Part shown: one piece after another, positions 18,897 through 26,394 of the stretch
Layout: each line of letters opens with the position of its first letter
How positions within the stretch are numbered: position 1 is the first letter of the stretch
Source of the DNA: Gemmatimonadota bacterium
GTDB lineage: Bacteria > Latescibacterota > UBA2968
Direction of reading: 5' to 3'
Assembly (NCBI GenBank): GCA_002714465.1
Contig: PAXL01000026.1
Coordinates: 72,496 to 136,495, forward strand
Length of the DNA: 64,000 bases
Position numbers and translations under genes: made by a program
The notes under the pieces: model-generated
The model's database searches: none
Told to the model about the DNA's origin: nothing
The model's input: only the letters and a program-made list of their open reading frames with translations

Positions 18897-18972
18897 GGTC
18901 CTCCAACATAAATACCCTCGACCATGAATGGCCAAGGGCACCAAAGAAACAGCCTCCAGGCTACTTGCTGCC

Positions 18973-19281
18973 TTACGGCACGATCACCACCGCTTTTCGC
19001 ACTCGCTCCGCGACACGTAATTCCTCCCAGGTCACCTTCTTCCGACCCCGATCGAACGTCGCAACGGTCAGCACATTCTTCTCGACCTGCACGACTGTCC
19101 CCTGTATCAGCTCCCCATCTTTCTTCAAAAGCTTCACATCCTCACCGGGGTTCACTGCGTTGAATGACCGAATCACTTCGTAGCTCTGGTAGGTATACGT
19201 CTTCGAGCACGATGCAAGCATCGGCGCAAGCAGCAACAGGATCAGTAGGGCTTTCCGCACGTTCGTGTTCCCCTGTATCAT
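18973..19281 (-). CDS. Small lipoprotein of unknown function
   Basis: 102 residues. The N-terminal Lys/Arg, a Leu-rich stretch and the lipobox LASC predict a lipid-anchored secreted protein of about 80 mature residues. The mature part is beta-rich and charged (DVKLLKKDGELIQGTVVQVEKN, VTWEELRVAERVRK), like SH3-type or Sm-like small barrels, but the family is not recognised. The ATG overlaps the TGA of the preceding gene (ATGA, 19278-19281). A GTG seven codons later has AGGGG upstream and is an alternative start. Last gene of the branched-polyamine operon. Confidence 0.75.
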   Translation of the reverse strand: MIQGNTNVRKALLILLLLAPMLASCSKTYTYQSYEVIRSFNAVNPGEDVKLLKKDGELIQGTVVQVEKNVLTVATFDRGRKKVTWEELRVAERVRKAVVIVP

Positions 19282-20192
19282 CGACTGAGAGAATAGACTC
19301 GTCGCAATTCGACAGGCCTGAACATCTGTTTGTGTTGCCGGAGACCATCCAGACCTAGGTCTCCGGCATCATTTACGCGTCTATAGTCGGCCAACGCTCT
19401 GTACACGTGAAGCCTCAGGAACGCGGACAATCCAGGAAACTCCGGATCCGTCTTGGCGACAAAGAAAGATGCCTGATCCGAGGTCATTCGACCAGCCATT
19501 GCGAAACCGGCCAGACGCCCTGAAACGGTCACACACCATCCATCCAGATCTTGAACGCCCCAGTCGCCAAACCGATCCAACGCAGCGTTCGTGTATCCCC
19601 AATCAAGGAGAAATGGCTGCTTACGACCCTGAATCCGTCGCCACTTCTTCATCAGGTCGCGGCAATCAGCCAAGTCGTCAGTTTCCAGCGCTCTGCATTC
19701 GGGCTGAAGCCGCGCCTCAATCTGCCTGACCCGCTTGCGAAGCGTCTTGTACTCGCTCCCCTCCATCGCGCTGATGCGGGACGGGTCGTAGCAGTATTCC
19801 AGCTCCTTCTCTTCCACCTCATATCCGGCTGACCGGGCCGTCTCAGCATCCTCGCTGTCGCACCAGAGCACCCGCGGGTCCAGATCTGTCAACTCGCGCA
19901 GGGAGTCACACATACGAGTCATTGCACCCGGATCGAATGGAATCGGTGGCACCAAGAGGTTGTAGACGACGCGCTTTCGGTCCGTGCGAGCGAGAATAAA
20001 CAACAGCGACTCGTATGTACCAACGAGAACGCGCCTTCCAGGTGGCAGATGGTAGCAGGTCAGAAACGGCGCGTAGTAACACCAAGCACGCTTGCCCGCC
20101 CGATCGAAGGCATCGAACAGCGTTGGGGTGTCGGAGGGAACGATTTCGTGAAAACTGCCGGGGAGATCATCCACGCTTCTTGCCTCGGACAT
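19278..20192 (-). CDS. DUF2156 (aminoacyl-phosphatidylglycerol synthase C-domain-like) acyltransferase
   Basis: About 304 residues from the ATG at 20190-20192; a TTG 21 codons upstream is possible. Features of DUF2156 GNAT-like proteins are LTCYHLPPG, the basic helix EYKTLRKRVRQIEAR (about 150), LMKKWRRIQG and a second GNAT half (GRLAGFAMAGRMTSDQASFFVAKTDPEFPGLSAFL). This fold transfers acyl or aminoacyl groups in MprF-type lipid modification. The gene overlaps the 3' end of the BpsA-like gene by 26 bases, so a role connected to polyamine use or modification is plausible but is inference. Confidence 0.8.
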   Translation of the reverse strand: MSEARSVDDLPGSFHEIVPSDTPTLFDAFDRAGKRAWCYYAPFLTCYHLPPGRRVLVGTYESLLFILARTDRKRVVYNLLVPPIPFDPGAMTRMCDSLRELTDLDPRVLWCDSEDAETARSAGYEVEEKELEYCYDPSRISAMEGSEYKTLRKRVRQIEARLQPECRALETDDLADCRDLMKKWRRIQGRKQPFLLDWGYTNAALDRFGDWGVQDLDGWCVTVSGRLAGFAMAGRMTSDQASFFVAKTDPEFPGLSAFLRLHVYRALADYRRVNDAGDLGLDGLRQHKQMFRPVELRRVYSLSR

Positions 20193-21177
20193 CTCTGGTG
20201 TAAAGGGGGCCCTTATAGAACTCGCCGGAAAGGTGCGAAGATCCACCGTAGACAAGCCGGATCATCTGGCTAGAACCAGCTAGAAGCTGAGCGCCGTCAT
20301 ACTGATTGAAGTCAGGCGTAATCTCCACCAAAGACAGCCCGAGACCCGACAGCGTCTGCCCAATCGCGACACCCTCGGATGGGCTCTTATGACCGAAGCT
20401 AACAAAACCAAGCTTCCCAACTTCCTGCTTGAGAGCACTCACACCGCGACAGCCAAACAGGCGGAGTCCATCGATGGTGTAAGGTGGGTCGGTAAAGAAA
20501 ACATCAGCCTTACCCATCAGCGATTCAGGCAGGGCTTCCCTAAGATCACGGCAGACGGTCTCTACTGGATGCAGCTCCTCCTTACACGCCGCGATGTAGC
20601 CCGTCAATCGATCGTCGACATCCAGTACGACAAGACGTGCTGGCTTGATACCCAGATGCCGCGAAACCAGCCCAACAGCGATCGATGTCAGGTCATCATC
20701 CCCAAGGAAAAGGATGGTCCGTCCCTCTATCGCGTCGTGTTCATACAGATACAGAGCGCGTCTGATGGACGTCTCTGCCGTTGCGTGTGACTGATCCAAG
20801 GTGAAGTCAGCACCCGGACGCGCTTCAACGATTTTAGCGAATTCCTGGACGAGAGAAAGGACACCTTCAGGTAGGAGTGTAACAGAAGTGATCGTGAATC
20901 GCTGCTTGCAGGCAATACCGCAGGCAGTCTCCAGGATCTCGACACCCAGGGAGGTCAGCTTTACACCTGTTTCACGGACAGCCAGGCCGCGCGTCTCGAG
21001 CTCGCCCCGAACGGCTGCGACCACCGGAACCGGAATGCCAAGGTCCCGTGCCAATTCTCGGATCGGCACGGGACCTGACCTGTAAATCGCCCTGAGAACC
21101 TTGCGGACACCCTCCGGCCCTTCGTTCAGGCGGGTAGCGTCTGCGAGTTCCTCCAAGAGTCTGGAGGGATCAGACAT
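20167..21177 (-). CDS. bpsA: N4-bis(aminopropyl)spermidine synthase-like (branched polyamine synthase)
   Basis: 336 residues with BpsA/DUF43 architecture. An N-terminal winged helix (about 20-85, VPIRELARDLGIPVPVVAAV) is followed by a Rossmann aminopropyltransferase domain with LDQSHAT (127-133), FLGDDDLTSIA (157-167), VLDVDDRL (184-191) and DPPYT (230-234). Characterised family members in Thermococcus and Thermus add two aminopropyl groups from decarboxylated S-adenosylmethionine to spermidine. The Asp-rich GDDDL loop is retained. The ATG overlaps the stop of the upstream membrane-protein gene (TAATG, 21175-21179). No spermidine synthase or SAM decarboxylase gene is in the window. Substrate in this organism is inferred, not shown. 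Confidence 0.88.
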   Translation of the reverse strand: MSDPSRLLEELADATRLNEGPEGVRKVLRAIYRSGPVPIRELARDLGIPVPVVAAVRGELETRGLAVRETGVKLTSLGVEILETACGIACKQRFTITSVTLLPEGVLSLVQEFAKIVEARPGADFTLDQSHATAETSIRRALYLYEHDAIEGRTILFLGDDDLTSIAVGLVSRHLGIKPARLVVLDVDDRLTGYIAACKEELHPVETVCRDLREALPESLMGKADVFFTDPPYTIDGLRLFGCRGVSALKQEVGKLGFVSFGHKSPSEGVAIGQTLSGLGLSLVEITPDFNQYDGAQLLAGSSQMIRLVYGGSSHLSGEFYKGPLYTRDVRGKKRG

Positions 21178-22370
21178 TACTTCTCGGCTGACGAGTCCGA
21201 TCCACCTGCAGCATCTTCTTCGTTGGCAGTTCCGCCTTCGGTCGAGTCTGAGTCCTCGCTTGTCGCTTCATCCTCACCGTCGAAATCGAAGTCCGTAAAG
21301 TCGGGGTCCTCCCATTCGAGCATGTTCTCGTCGTCTTTCTTCTTTCGGAGGATCACGTATATCAACGTCGTCCCACTCGCAAATGCAGCCTGCACGTAGG
21401 AGAGCAACACACCGGTCAGCATGATCAGCATAATACCGAGAACCCGGCCAGACCAAATTACTGAGGCGTTCGGCTGCGTCTCTGCAAGGTCCGACCAGAT
21501 CGTTTTCATTTCAGGGTAAGCGTGCAATATAGGAGTACTGAAGTCAACTGGCGGCAGGTAGCCCTGAGCAATCTGGAGCATCCCGACCAGCTTCTCGTCC
21601 ATGAACATCCCACACGCCCAACCAATAAGACCGAGAGCCAAGGTCATTAGACCACTCAGGATGACGGTCCCAACATAAACCGAGATCCCGAGCCACACGA
21701 GGTATAGGGCGCTCCGCCAGGGCTGACTCCAGCATACAGAGAATGACTGAATGACGACCTCGAGCGCGTCCTCACCTACTGTCCCCACAATCGCAGGCGC
21801 GAGCAATATTGAGGCGATGATCGCAAAAACTATGAACACGGCCACAAGTGCAGCGAAGAAAATCGGTATGAATCCGATCGCGAATGCGATCTCGCCGACT
21901 GCCGGAATGACACCGGCGAGCCATCCGATGATCATTCCCGCCACGAGGAATAAAACAAGAAGGGCAAAGCATGCGATCGGACCAAAGACCACCCCTCCCC
22001 AGTGTTTCCTGATGAACCCGAACGCCTCACCCAAGTTGTAGAAGTCATCGCCACGGAGTTGCTGGTAGGTCACCTTGCACATCATGCTGGTCGTAAGGAA
22101 TAGCACGACTGCTGCGATAACCATCGCGACGAGATGCAGAATGGCTGGGAGCCCTCCGACCTTGTCGGGCGCAGCTCCCGGAAACAGACCGTACGTATGC
22201 AACAACTCCGATCCGGTCATTCCGGACATCACATACCCGACCACAACCAGAGCCGAATAGACAAAGTAAGCGATGAACAGACCGCAAAGCCCGGCCCAGA
22301 TCTTCTTGCCAGACCATCCCATTCGGACGGCACTGAATAGATCTCGGATGTCAAAATATAGGCTGGCCAT
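21177..22370 (-). CDS. Multi-pass membrane protein of unknown function
   Basis: 397 residues with about seven or eight hydrophobic segments (for example WAGLCGLFIAYFVYSALVVVGYV, LHLVAMVIAAVVLFLTTSMM, IACFALLVLFLVAGMIIGWL, LIYVILRK) and an acidic, low-complexity C-terminal tail rich in Asp, Glu, Ser and Gly that is probably cytoplasmic. No enzymatic motif is seen. It is the first gene of the operon with the BpsA-like and DUF2156 genes and overlaps the BpsA-like start by one base, so expression is linked. The upstream side is the isolated small-RNA gene, which ends about 150 bases away. Confidence 0.8.
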   Translation of the reverse strand: MASLYFDIRDLFSAVRMGWSGKKIWAGLCGLFIAYFVYSALVVVGYVMSGMTGSELLHTYGLFPGAAPDKVGGLPAILHLVAMVIAAVVLFLTTSMMCKVTYQQLRGDDFYNLGEAFGFIRKHWGGVVFGPIACFALLVLFLVAGMIIGWLAGVIPAVGEIAFAIGFIPIFFAALVAVFIVFAIIASILLAPAIVGTVGEDALEVVIQSFSVCWSQPWRSALYLVWLGISVYVGTVILSGLMTLALGLIGWACGMFMDEKLVGMLQIAQGYLPPVDFSTPILHAYPEMKTIWSDLAETQPNASVIWSGRVLGIMLIMLTGVLLSYVQAAFASGTTLIYVILRKKKDDENMLEWEDPDFTDFDFDGEDEATSEDSDSTEGGTANEEDAAGGSDSSAEK

Positions 22371-22517
22371 CGGAAACTCCCAGTAGTATACCTGTGAATA
22401 AAGATGCCTGCAGCTTCAATAAAATAAGGTGGTTACGCTTTTACAGTATTGGAGCAGGCGCGGGCCAAGTCAAGGCAAAACGCGTTGGACGGCCATCCCG
22501 CCGGTCCCGTTTAATGC

Positions 22518-22575
22518 AAAAAGAAGCGCCGCACGGACGGGATCCCCGAAGGGGTTCATCTCCTGTGCGGCGCTT
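22518..22575 (-). terminator. Intrinsic terminator of the small RNA
   Basis: AAGCGCCGCAC (22565-22575) pairs perfectly with GTGCGGCGCTT (22524-22534), enclosing a smaller CCCC-TTC-GGGG hairpin (22544-22554). CTTTTT follows on the minus strand (22518-22523). The T-tract exists only in the minus orientation, which fixes the direction of the RNA. Confidence 0.8.
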
Positions 22576-22711
22576 GTTGTAGCTGACGGTGGTTCTCGCC
22601 TCACGACCCGGAGGCCGTCAAGGTGGCGAGTCACAAACCGTTCGGTAGCTGAGTGAGATTGCCAGGTGCGCTAACCTTGCGAGATAATTCCTCGCGCCTG
22701 GCTAAGCGCAC

Positions 22712-22747
22712 CTAACTACAGCCACCTCCACTGGTCAAATCTATCAT
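22712..22747 (-). CDS. Micropeptide ORF, MIDLTSGGGCS
   Basis: ATG (22745-22747) to TAG (22712-22714), 11 codons. AGAAAGGAGGTG ends six bases before the ATG and could pair over 12 bases with the usual bacterial 16S rRNA 3' end, far more than a normal Shine-Dalgarno. The last two bases of the stop codon are the first two of the following hairpin, so a terminating ribosome would sit against or unfold it. The Gly-Gly-Gly-Cys-Ser end is unusual for a leader peptide. Translation is inferred from these signals only. Confidence 0.5.
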   Translation of the reverse strand: MIDLTSGGGCS

Positions 22748-22774
22748 CAGACCACCTCCTTTCTGTGTAATCAA

Positions 22775-22803
22775 AGTATAAGCTACGCACACGCCCAAGT
22801 CAA
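22775..22803 (-). promoter_or_regulatory. Consensus sigma70-type promoter for the small RNA
   Basis: On the minus strand, TTGACT (22798-22803) is followed after exactly 17 bases by TATACT (22775-22780), each differing from consensus at one position. A purine start at about 22768 would follow seven bases after the -10 box. The -35 box begins just after the stop codon of the permease gene, so the RNA is transcribed independently of the transporter operon. Confidence 0.75.
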
Positions 22804-22809
22804 CGCGTG

Positions 22810-23694
22810 TCACTTCGTTATAACGGTCTTGGGATCGAACGCGTCGCGAAGGCCATCACCGAGCAAATTGAAGGCGAGAACGGTCACGAAAATCGCGATG
22901 CCAGGATACGTCAGTACCCACGGTGCACTTAGGATCAGTTCGCGTCCGCCGCTCAGCATGGCCCCCCATTCGGGTGTAGGAGGCTGCGCTCCAAGACCGA
23001 GAAAACTCAGACCGGCTGCATCGAGAATCGCTGTCGCCAAGCTCAGTGTCGACTGCACCATCAGTGGTGCCAGACAGTTCGGCAGAACTGCCGTCCTCAG
23101 GATGCGTGCATCTCGAGCTCCAAGCGCTCGCAAAGCCTGAACATAATCGGTTTCACGAACGGTCAGCGTCGATGCACGGATCAGACGGGCATACTGAGGA
23201 ATCGCCACGACCCCAATTGCGATCATCGCGTTCTCGAGCCCGGGTCCCAGAACGGCGACAATCCCAATCGCGAGAAGGATACTTGGAAACGAGAGTATCA
23301 GGTCCATAAACCGCATCAAAACCTGATCGGCAATACCACGATAGTAGCCGGCTACTAGACCAATCAGCGTACCTGCAACCAGCGCGATCAGCACTGCGGC
23401 GACACCGATCCGAAGTGAGATCCGTGTCCCAAAGATCACGCGGCTCATAATGTCGCGTCCGAAGTCATCGGTACCGAAAGGATGCTCGAAGCTTGGAGGC
23501 GCCAACCGGTTGTAGAGGTCCTGCTCGATCGGATCGAACGGAGCCAGCAGAGGCGCCCCAATCGCGACCAGCAGGAACAACGTCAGGAAGACACCCCCAA
23601 TAACGGCACTCCGGTTCGACAGAAAGCGCTTCCAGATCAGCTGGACCCAGCTGAGCGGTTCGGGCAGGTCGTTTTCGAGGACCGATTCACTCAT
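22810..23694 (-). CDS. ABC transporter permease, DppC/OppC-like
   Basis: 294 residues. The N-terminal region has the OppC_N segment (WKRFLSNRSAVIGGVFLTLFLLVAI), the conserved HPFGTDDFGRDIMSRVIFGTRISL and five further membrane spans. The EAA loop reads RALGARDARILRTAVLPN. It forms a heterodimeric channel with the DppB-like protein encoded just upstream, whose stop overlaps this start (ATGA, 23691-23694). Imports peptides or, as often in polysaccharide-rich loci, oligosaccharides. Its stop is immediately followed by the small-RNA promoter. Confidence 0.93.
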   Translation of the reverse strand: MSESVLENDLPEPLSWVQLIWKRFLSNRSAVIGGVFLTLFLLVAIGAPLLAPFDPIEQDLYNRLAPPSFEHPFGTDDFGRDIMSRVIFGTRISLRIGVAAVLIALVAGTLIGLVAGYYRGIADQVLMRFMDLILSFPSILLAIGIVAVLGPGLENAMIAIGVVAIPQYARLIRASTLTVRETDYVQALRALGARDARILRTAVLPNCLAPLMVQSTLSLATAILDAAGLSFLGLGAQPPTPEWGAMLSGGRELILSAPWVLTYPGIAIFVTVLAFNLLGDGLRDAFDPKTVITK

Positions 23695-24707
23695 CGTCCG
23701 CTTCCACTGTAGCTGATTCTGGGATCAAGCCACGCATACAACAAATCGGTAATTAAGTTGATCGTCACGAACGTCGTGGCAACGACAACCACACCGCCCT
23801 GAATCGCCGGAAAGTCACGAGCGTGAACGGCGAGCAACAGCCAGCGTCCGATCCCTGGCCACGCGAAAATCGTCTCCGTGATCACGGCCCCACCTAGGAG
23901 ATACCCGAACTGGAGGCTGATCACCGTCAGCACGGGGATACTGGCGTTTCGCAGCGCGTGACGTACGATCACCGCCCGCTCGGACAATCCCTTAGCCCAC
24001 GCCGTTCGCACGTAGTCTTCCTGGATCACCTCAAGCACACTCGACCGGGTCATACGCACGATCACTGCAGCCGGAACAGTTCCCAATGTGATACTTGGCA
24101 GGATCAGATGGTGGAGAACATCCACGAAAGCCGCCAGATCTCCTGCCAGCAGGCTGTCGACCAAGAACAGACCTGTAACGGACGGGATATACGTGAAAGA
24201 TCCCAAGCGGCCTGAAACGGGAAACGCACCCAACCCGACGGCGAACCATAGGATCATCACAAGTCCGAGCCAGAAGATCGGCATCGAAACACCGGCCAGT
24301 GATGCCGTCATACCGAGCGCGTCGAGTACAGACCCTCGTCGAACAGCGGAGATCACACCGATGGTGACACCGATCCCGCAGGCAAACAGCATGCTCACAA
24401 CGGTGAGTTCGAAGGTCGCCGGAAACCTGGCCGTCAACTCGTCACGCACCTGCGTGTGAGATTTGATCGACCGACCTAGATCCCCCGTGATCAATCCTTT
24501 CAGATACCGCCAGAGCTGGACATGGACAGGCTGATCGAGCCCAAGCTCCTGCCTCAACATTTCTAGACTCTCCGGTGTCGCACGCTCCCCGAGCATCACC
24601 AGTGCGGGATCCCCGGGCACCATTTGCACCATCAGGAACACGGCAACGGAGATCCCGAGCAGTGTTGGGATCAAGAGTGCTACACGTCGAATCAGATACC
24701 AAATCAT
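23691..24707 (-). CDS. ABC transporter permease, DppB/OppB-like
   Basis: 338 residues. The N-terminus reads RRVALLIPTLLGISVAVFLMVQMVPGDPA, the OppB signature, followed by GLDQPVHVQLWRYLKGLITGDLGRSI, five more spans and the EAA loop RTAWAKGLSERAVIVRHALRNA. Partner of the DppC-like protein in the membrane. The upstream 69-base gap to the binding-protein gene holds a hairpin with a T-rich tail, which probably lowers permease expression relative to the binding protein. No ATP-binding subunit gene lies in this cluster. Confidence 0.93.
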   Translation of the reverse strand: MIWYLIRRVALLIPTLLGISVAVFLMVQMVPGDPALVMLGERATPESLEMLRQELGLDQPVHVQLWRYLKGLITGDLGRSIKSHTQVRDELTARFPATFELTVVSMLFACGIGVTIGVISAVRRGSVLDALGMTASLAGVSMPIFWLGLVMILWFAVGLGAFPVSGRLGSFTYIPSVTGLFLVDSLLAGDLAAFVDVLHHLILPSITLGTVPAAVIVRMTRSSVLEVIQEDYVRTAWAKGLSERAVIVRHALRNASIPVLTVISLQFGYLLGGAVITETIFAWPGIGRWLLLAVHARDFPAIQGGVVVVATTFVTINLITDLLYAWLDPRISYSGSGR

Positions 24708-24713
24708 CGATCA

Positions 24714-24752
24714 CCAAAGAAAACAGGGCAGGCGCCGCATCGCGCCTGCCCT
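24714..24752 (-). terminator. Intra-operon hairpin (attenuator) between binding protein and permeases
   Basis: On the minus strand AGGGCAGGCGC (24742-24752) pairs with GCGCCTGCCCT (24725-24735), a perfect 11-bp GC-rich stem with a 6-base loop, followed by G then TTTTCTTT (to 24716). It sits after the binding-protein stop and before the first permease ATG, the usual place for a partial terminator or RNA-stabilising hairpin that favours the binding protein. Confidence 0.7.
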
Positions 24753-24776
24753 ACATAATTCCCTTTTATGCACGTG

Positions 24777-26330
24777 TCAGCCGCCTAGTCGAGCCTTGTG
24801 GAAGAACTTGCTGCCCGTCGGGTGAAGCTTGAAACCGGACACATTCACGTTGAACGCCGCTGTCTGCGTCGCGTGGACGAGCGGTACCCACGGCGCGTCC
24901 TGATGCACGATCTCCTGAGCGCGACGATACAGACCCGTTCGGACGTCTAGGTCGATCTCCATCTGAGCTTCCACCAGAACCTTGTGAAGTTCCTCGCTTC
25001 GGTAGAAGGCGATGTTGCTCGCCGGGAAAGCGGTCGCGCTCTTGTCTAGCAATACATATAAGAAATTATCGGGATCGCCGTTGTCTCCTGTCCAGCCGAG
25101 TAGCGCCATATCATGCTGGCCGCGCTGCACCTTGTCCAGATACGTCCCCCACTCATACGTCACAATCTTTGCCTGAATCCCTACGGCCTGCAGATCGGCC
25201 TGAATGGCCTGCGCGATCTTCAGGGGCTGCGGCATGTAGGGACGCGGGACGGGCATCGCCCAAAGTGTCGCCTTGAAGCCCTCTGGGTATCCCCCTTCAG
25301 CAAGAAGCTGCTTCGCCAGATCGGGATCGTAATGGTAGCCGACGATCCCTTCGTGATAGCTCCACATCGTCGGCGGAATCGGGTTCACCGCCGACTGTGC
25401 CATCCCCTGATACAGGTTGTCGACCATCGCCTGCTTGTTGATCGCGTGGTTGATTGCCCGTCGCACCTTCAGTATATGGAACGGCTGCTTGTCCAAGTTC
25501 ATCGCAAGGTAGCCGACGTTCATGCCCGGCTGCTTCAGCAGCTTCAGCTTCGGGTCCGATTCTATGTTCGACACGAAATCCGGAACCAGATTGTCCATCC
25601 CCAGGACGGCCCCCTGACCCAGTGCGATCAGCCTGACCGAGTTCTCTGGAATGCTCCGAAAGACAATCCGTTCGATGGACGGCGCTCCATCCCAGTAGTT
25701 CAGGTTTCGCTCAAGCACAATACGGTCATCCTTGATCCACTGAGCGAACTTAAAAGGCCCCGTACCAATGGGGTTACGCGCATACTCGTCACCATGCTTG
25801 TGGACCGCCGTCGGACTCACGATTGCACAGAAATTCATCGCCAGATTCGACAGGAAGGGCGCATTCGGCCGGAAGAGTTCGATCTCAACTGTCAGATCGT
25901 CGACGGCACGAACATCCTTCACGATCTCCGACATTGACATGCTGTTCCAGTATTGGTAAGCCCCCTCGACCTTATGGAAGGGATGATCCTCCTTGAACTG
26001 CCTGCCGAGTGAGAACACAACGGCATCCGCGTTGAAAGCTGTTCCATCGTGGAATTGCACGTTGGACCGAAGTTTGAACGTCCACGTGAGACGGTCGTCG
26101 GATACAGTCCACGAGGCCGCCAGAGACGGCTCGAGTGCGGTCGACTCCTCCTTGAATCGAACGAGTGTGTCATAGATGTTGTCGGCGACCTTGAAGGACT
26201 CACCATCGGTCTCCAGCGCCGGATCCAGTCCGACGCTGTCTCCACCACGCCCGAACACCAGTGTCTGGTTCTGGCCCTTACTGCAGGCGATCACAACAAA
26301 CAGCATCAGCACAACCAGCAGGCGTGACAT
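24777..26330 (-). CDS. ABC transporter substrate-binding lipoprotein, family 5 (DppA-like)
   Basis: 517 residues. A short signal ends in the lipobox VIACS, so the mature protein is lipid-anchored. SBP_bac_5 hallmarks follow: GGDSVGLDPALETDGE, WTFKLRSNVQFHDGTAFNADAVVFS, GTGPFKF, YWDGAPSIERIVFR and VRRAINHAINKQAMV. These receptors bind peptides, opines or oligosaccharides. First gene of the transporter operon; the upstream sugar-isomerase gene is separated from it by a strong terminator, so it should have its own promoter in 26331-26375. Confidence 0.93.
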   Translation of the reverse strand: MSRLLVVLMLFVVIACSKGQNQTLVFGRGGDSVGLDPALETDGESFKVADNIYDTLVRFKEESTALEPSLAASWTVSDDRLTWTFKLRSNVQFHDGTAFNADAVVFSLGRQFKEDHPFHKVEGAYQYWNSMSMSEIVKDVRAVDDLTVEIELFRPNAPFLSNLAMNFCAIVSPTAVHKHGDEYARNPIGTGPFKFAQWIKDDRIVLERNLNYWDGAPSIERIVFRSIPENSVRLIALGQGAVLGMDNLVPDFVSNIESDPKLKLLKQPGMNVGYLAMNLDKQPFHILKVRRAINHAINKQAMVDNLYQGMAQSAVNPIPPTMWSYHEGIVGYHYDPDLAKQLLAEGGYPEGFKATLWAMPVPRPYMPQPLKIAQAIQADLQAVGIQAKIVTYEWGTYLDKVQRGQHDMALLGWTGDNGDPDNFLYVLLDKSATAFPASNIAFYRSEELHKVLVEAQMEIDLDVRTGLYRRAQEIVHQDAPWVPLVHATQTAAFNVNVSGFKLHPTGSKFFHKARLGG

Positions 26331-26342
26331 AGTTCACCTCGC

Positions 26343-26375
26343 AAAAAAGGCGCCAGCAAACCTCTGCCGGCGCCT
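26343..26375 (-). terminator. Intrinsic terminator after the sugar isomerase gene
   Basis: AGGCGCC (26369-26375, minus) and GGCGCCT (26348-26354) form a 7-bp GC stem over a 14-base loop, followed by TTTTTT (26343-26348). It lies 20 bases after the stop of the isomerase gene and separates it from the transporter operon. Confidence 0.8.
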
Positions 26376-26394
26376 CGGTCTTCGACTTGTTTTT

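Larger units (their letters stand above)
22518..22768 (-). ncRNA. Structured ~250-nt RNA gene carrying an 11-codon ORF
   Basis: A self-contained transcription unit. A consensus sigma70 promoter (22775-22803) sets the start near 22768. The 5' region has AGAAAGGAGGTG and an 11-codon ORF. A long hairpin follows directly (AGGTGCGC 22706-22713 with GCGCACCT 22664-22671, inner GCGAG/CTCGC stem with a 7-base loop). Next come two crossing complementary pairs, CTCGCC/GGCGAG (22625-22630 with 22595-22600) and TGACGG/CCGTCA (22615-22620 with 22584-22589), which would make an H-type pseudoknot or alternative folds. The unit ends in an intrinsic terminator. It does not look like tmRNA, 6S, RNase P or SRP RNA. 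The function is unknown; it may be a leader-peptide-regulated RNA, a highly expressed micropeptide mRNA or a dual-function RNA. Confidence 0.65.

Noticed and set aside
22518..22768. Interpretation of the small RNA as tmRNA
   Set aside because: No tRNA-like acceptor ends, no CCA end, no Ala-tag ending; the ORF ends Gly-Gly-Gly-Cys-Ser.
22371..22809. Interpretation of the structured region as a riboswitch leader
   Set aside because: The terminator is followed by about 150 bases and the start of genes in a separate unit whose first gene ends, not begins, in that direction; no downstream gene on the same strand is led by it.
25113..25937. 274-codon plus-strand open frame antisense to the binding protein gene
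   Set aside because: Composition is His/Arg/Gln-rich as expected from an antisense frame; no recognisable domain.
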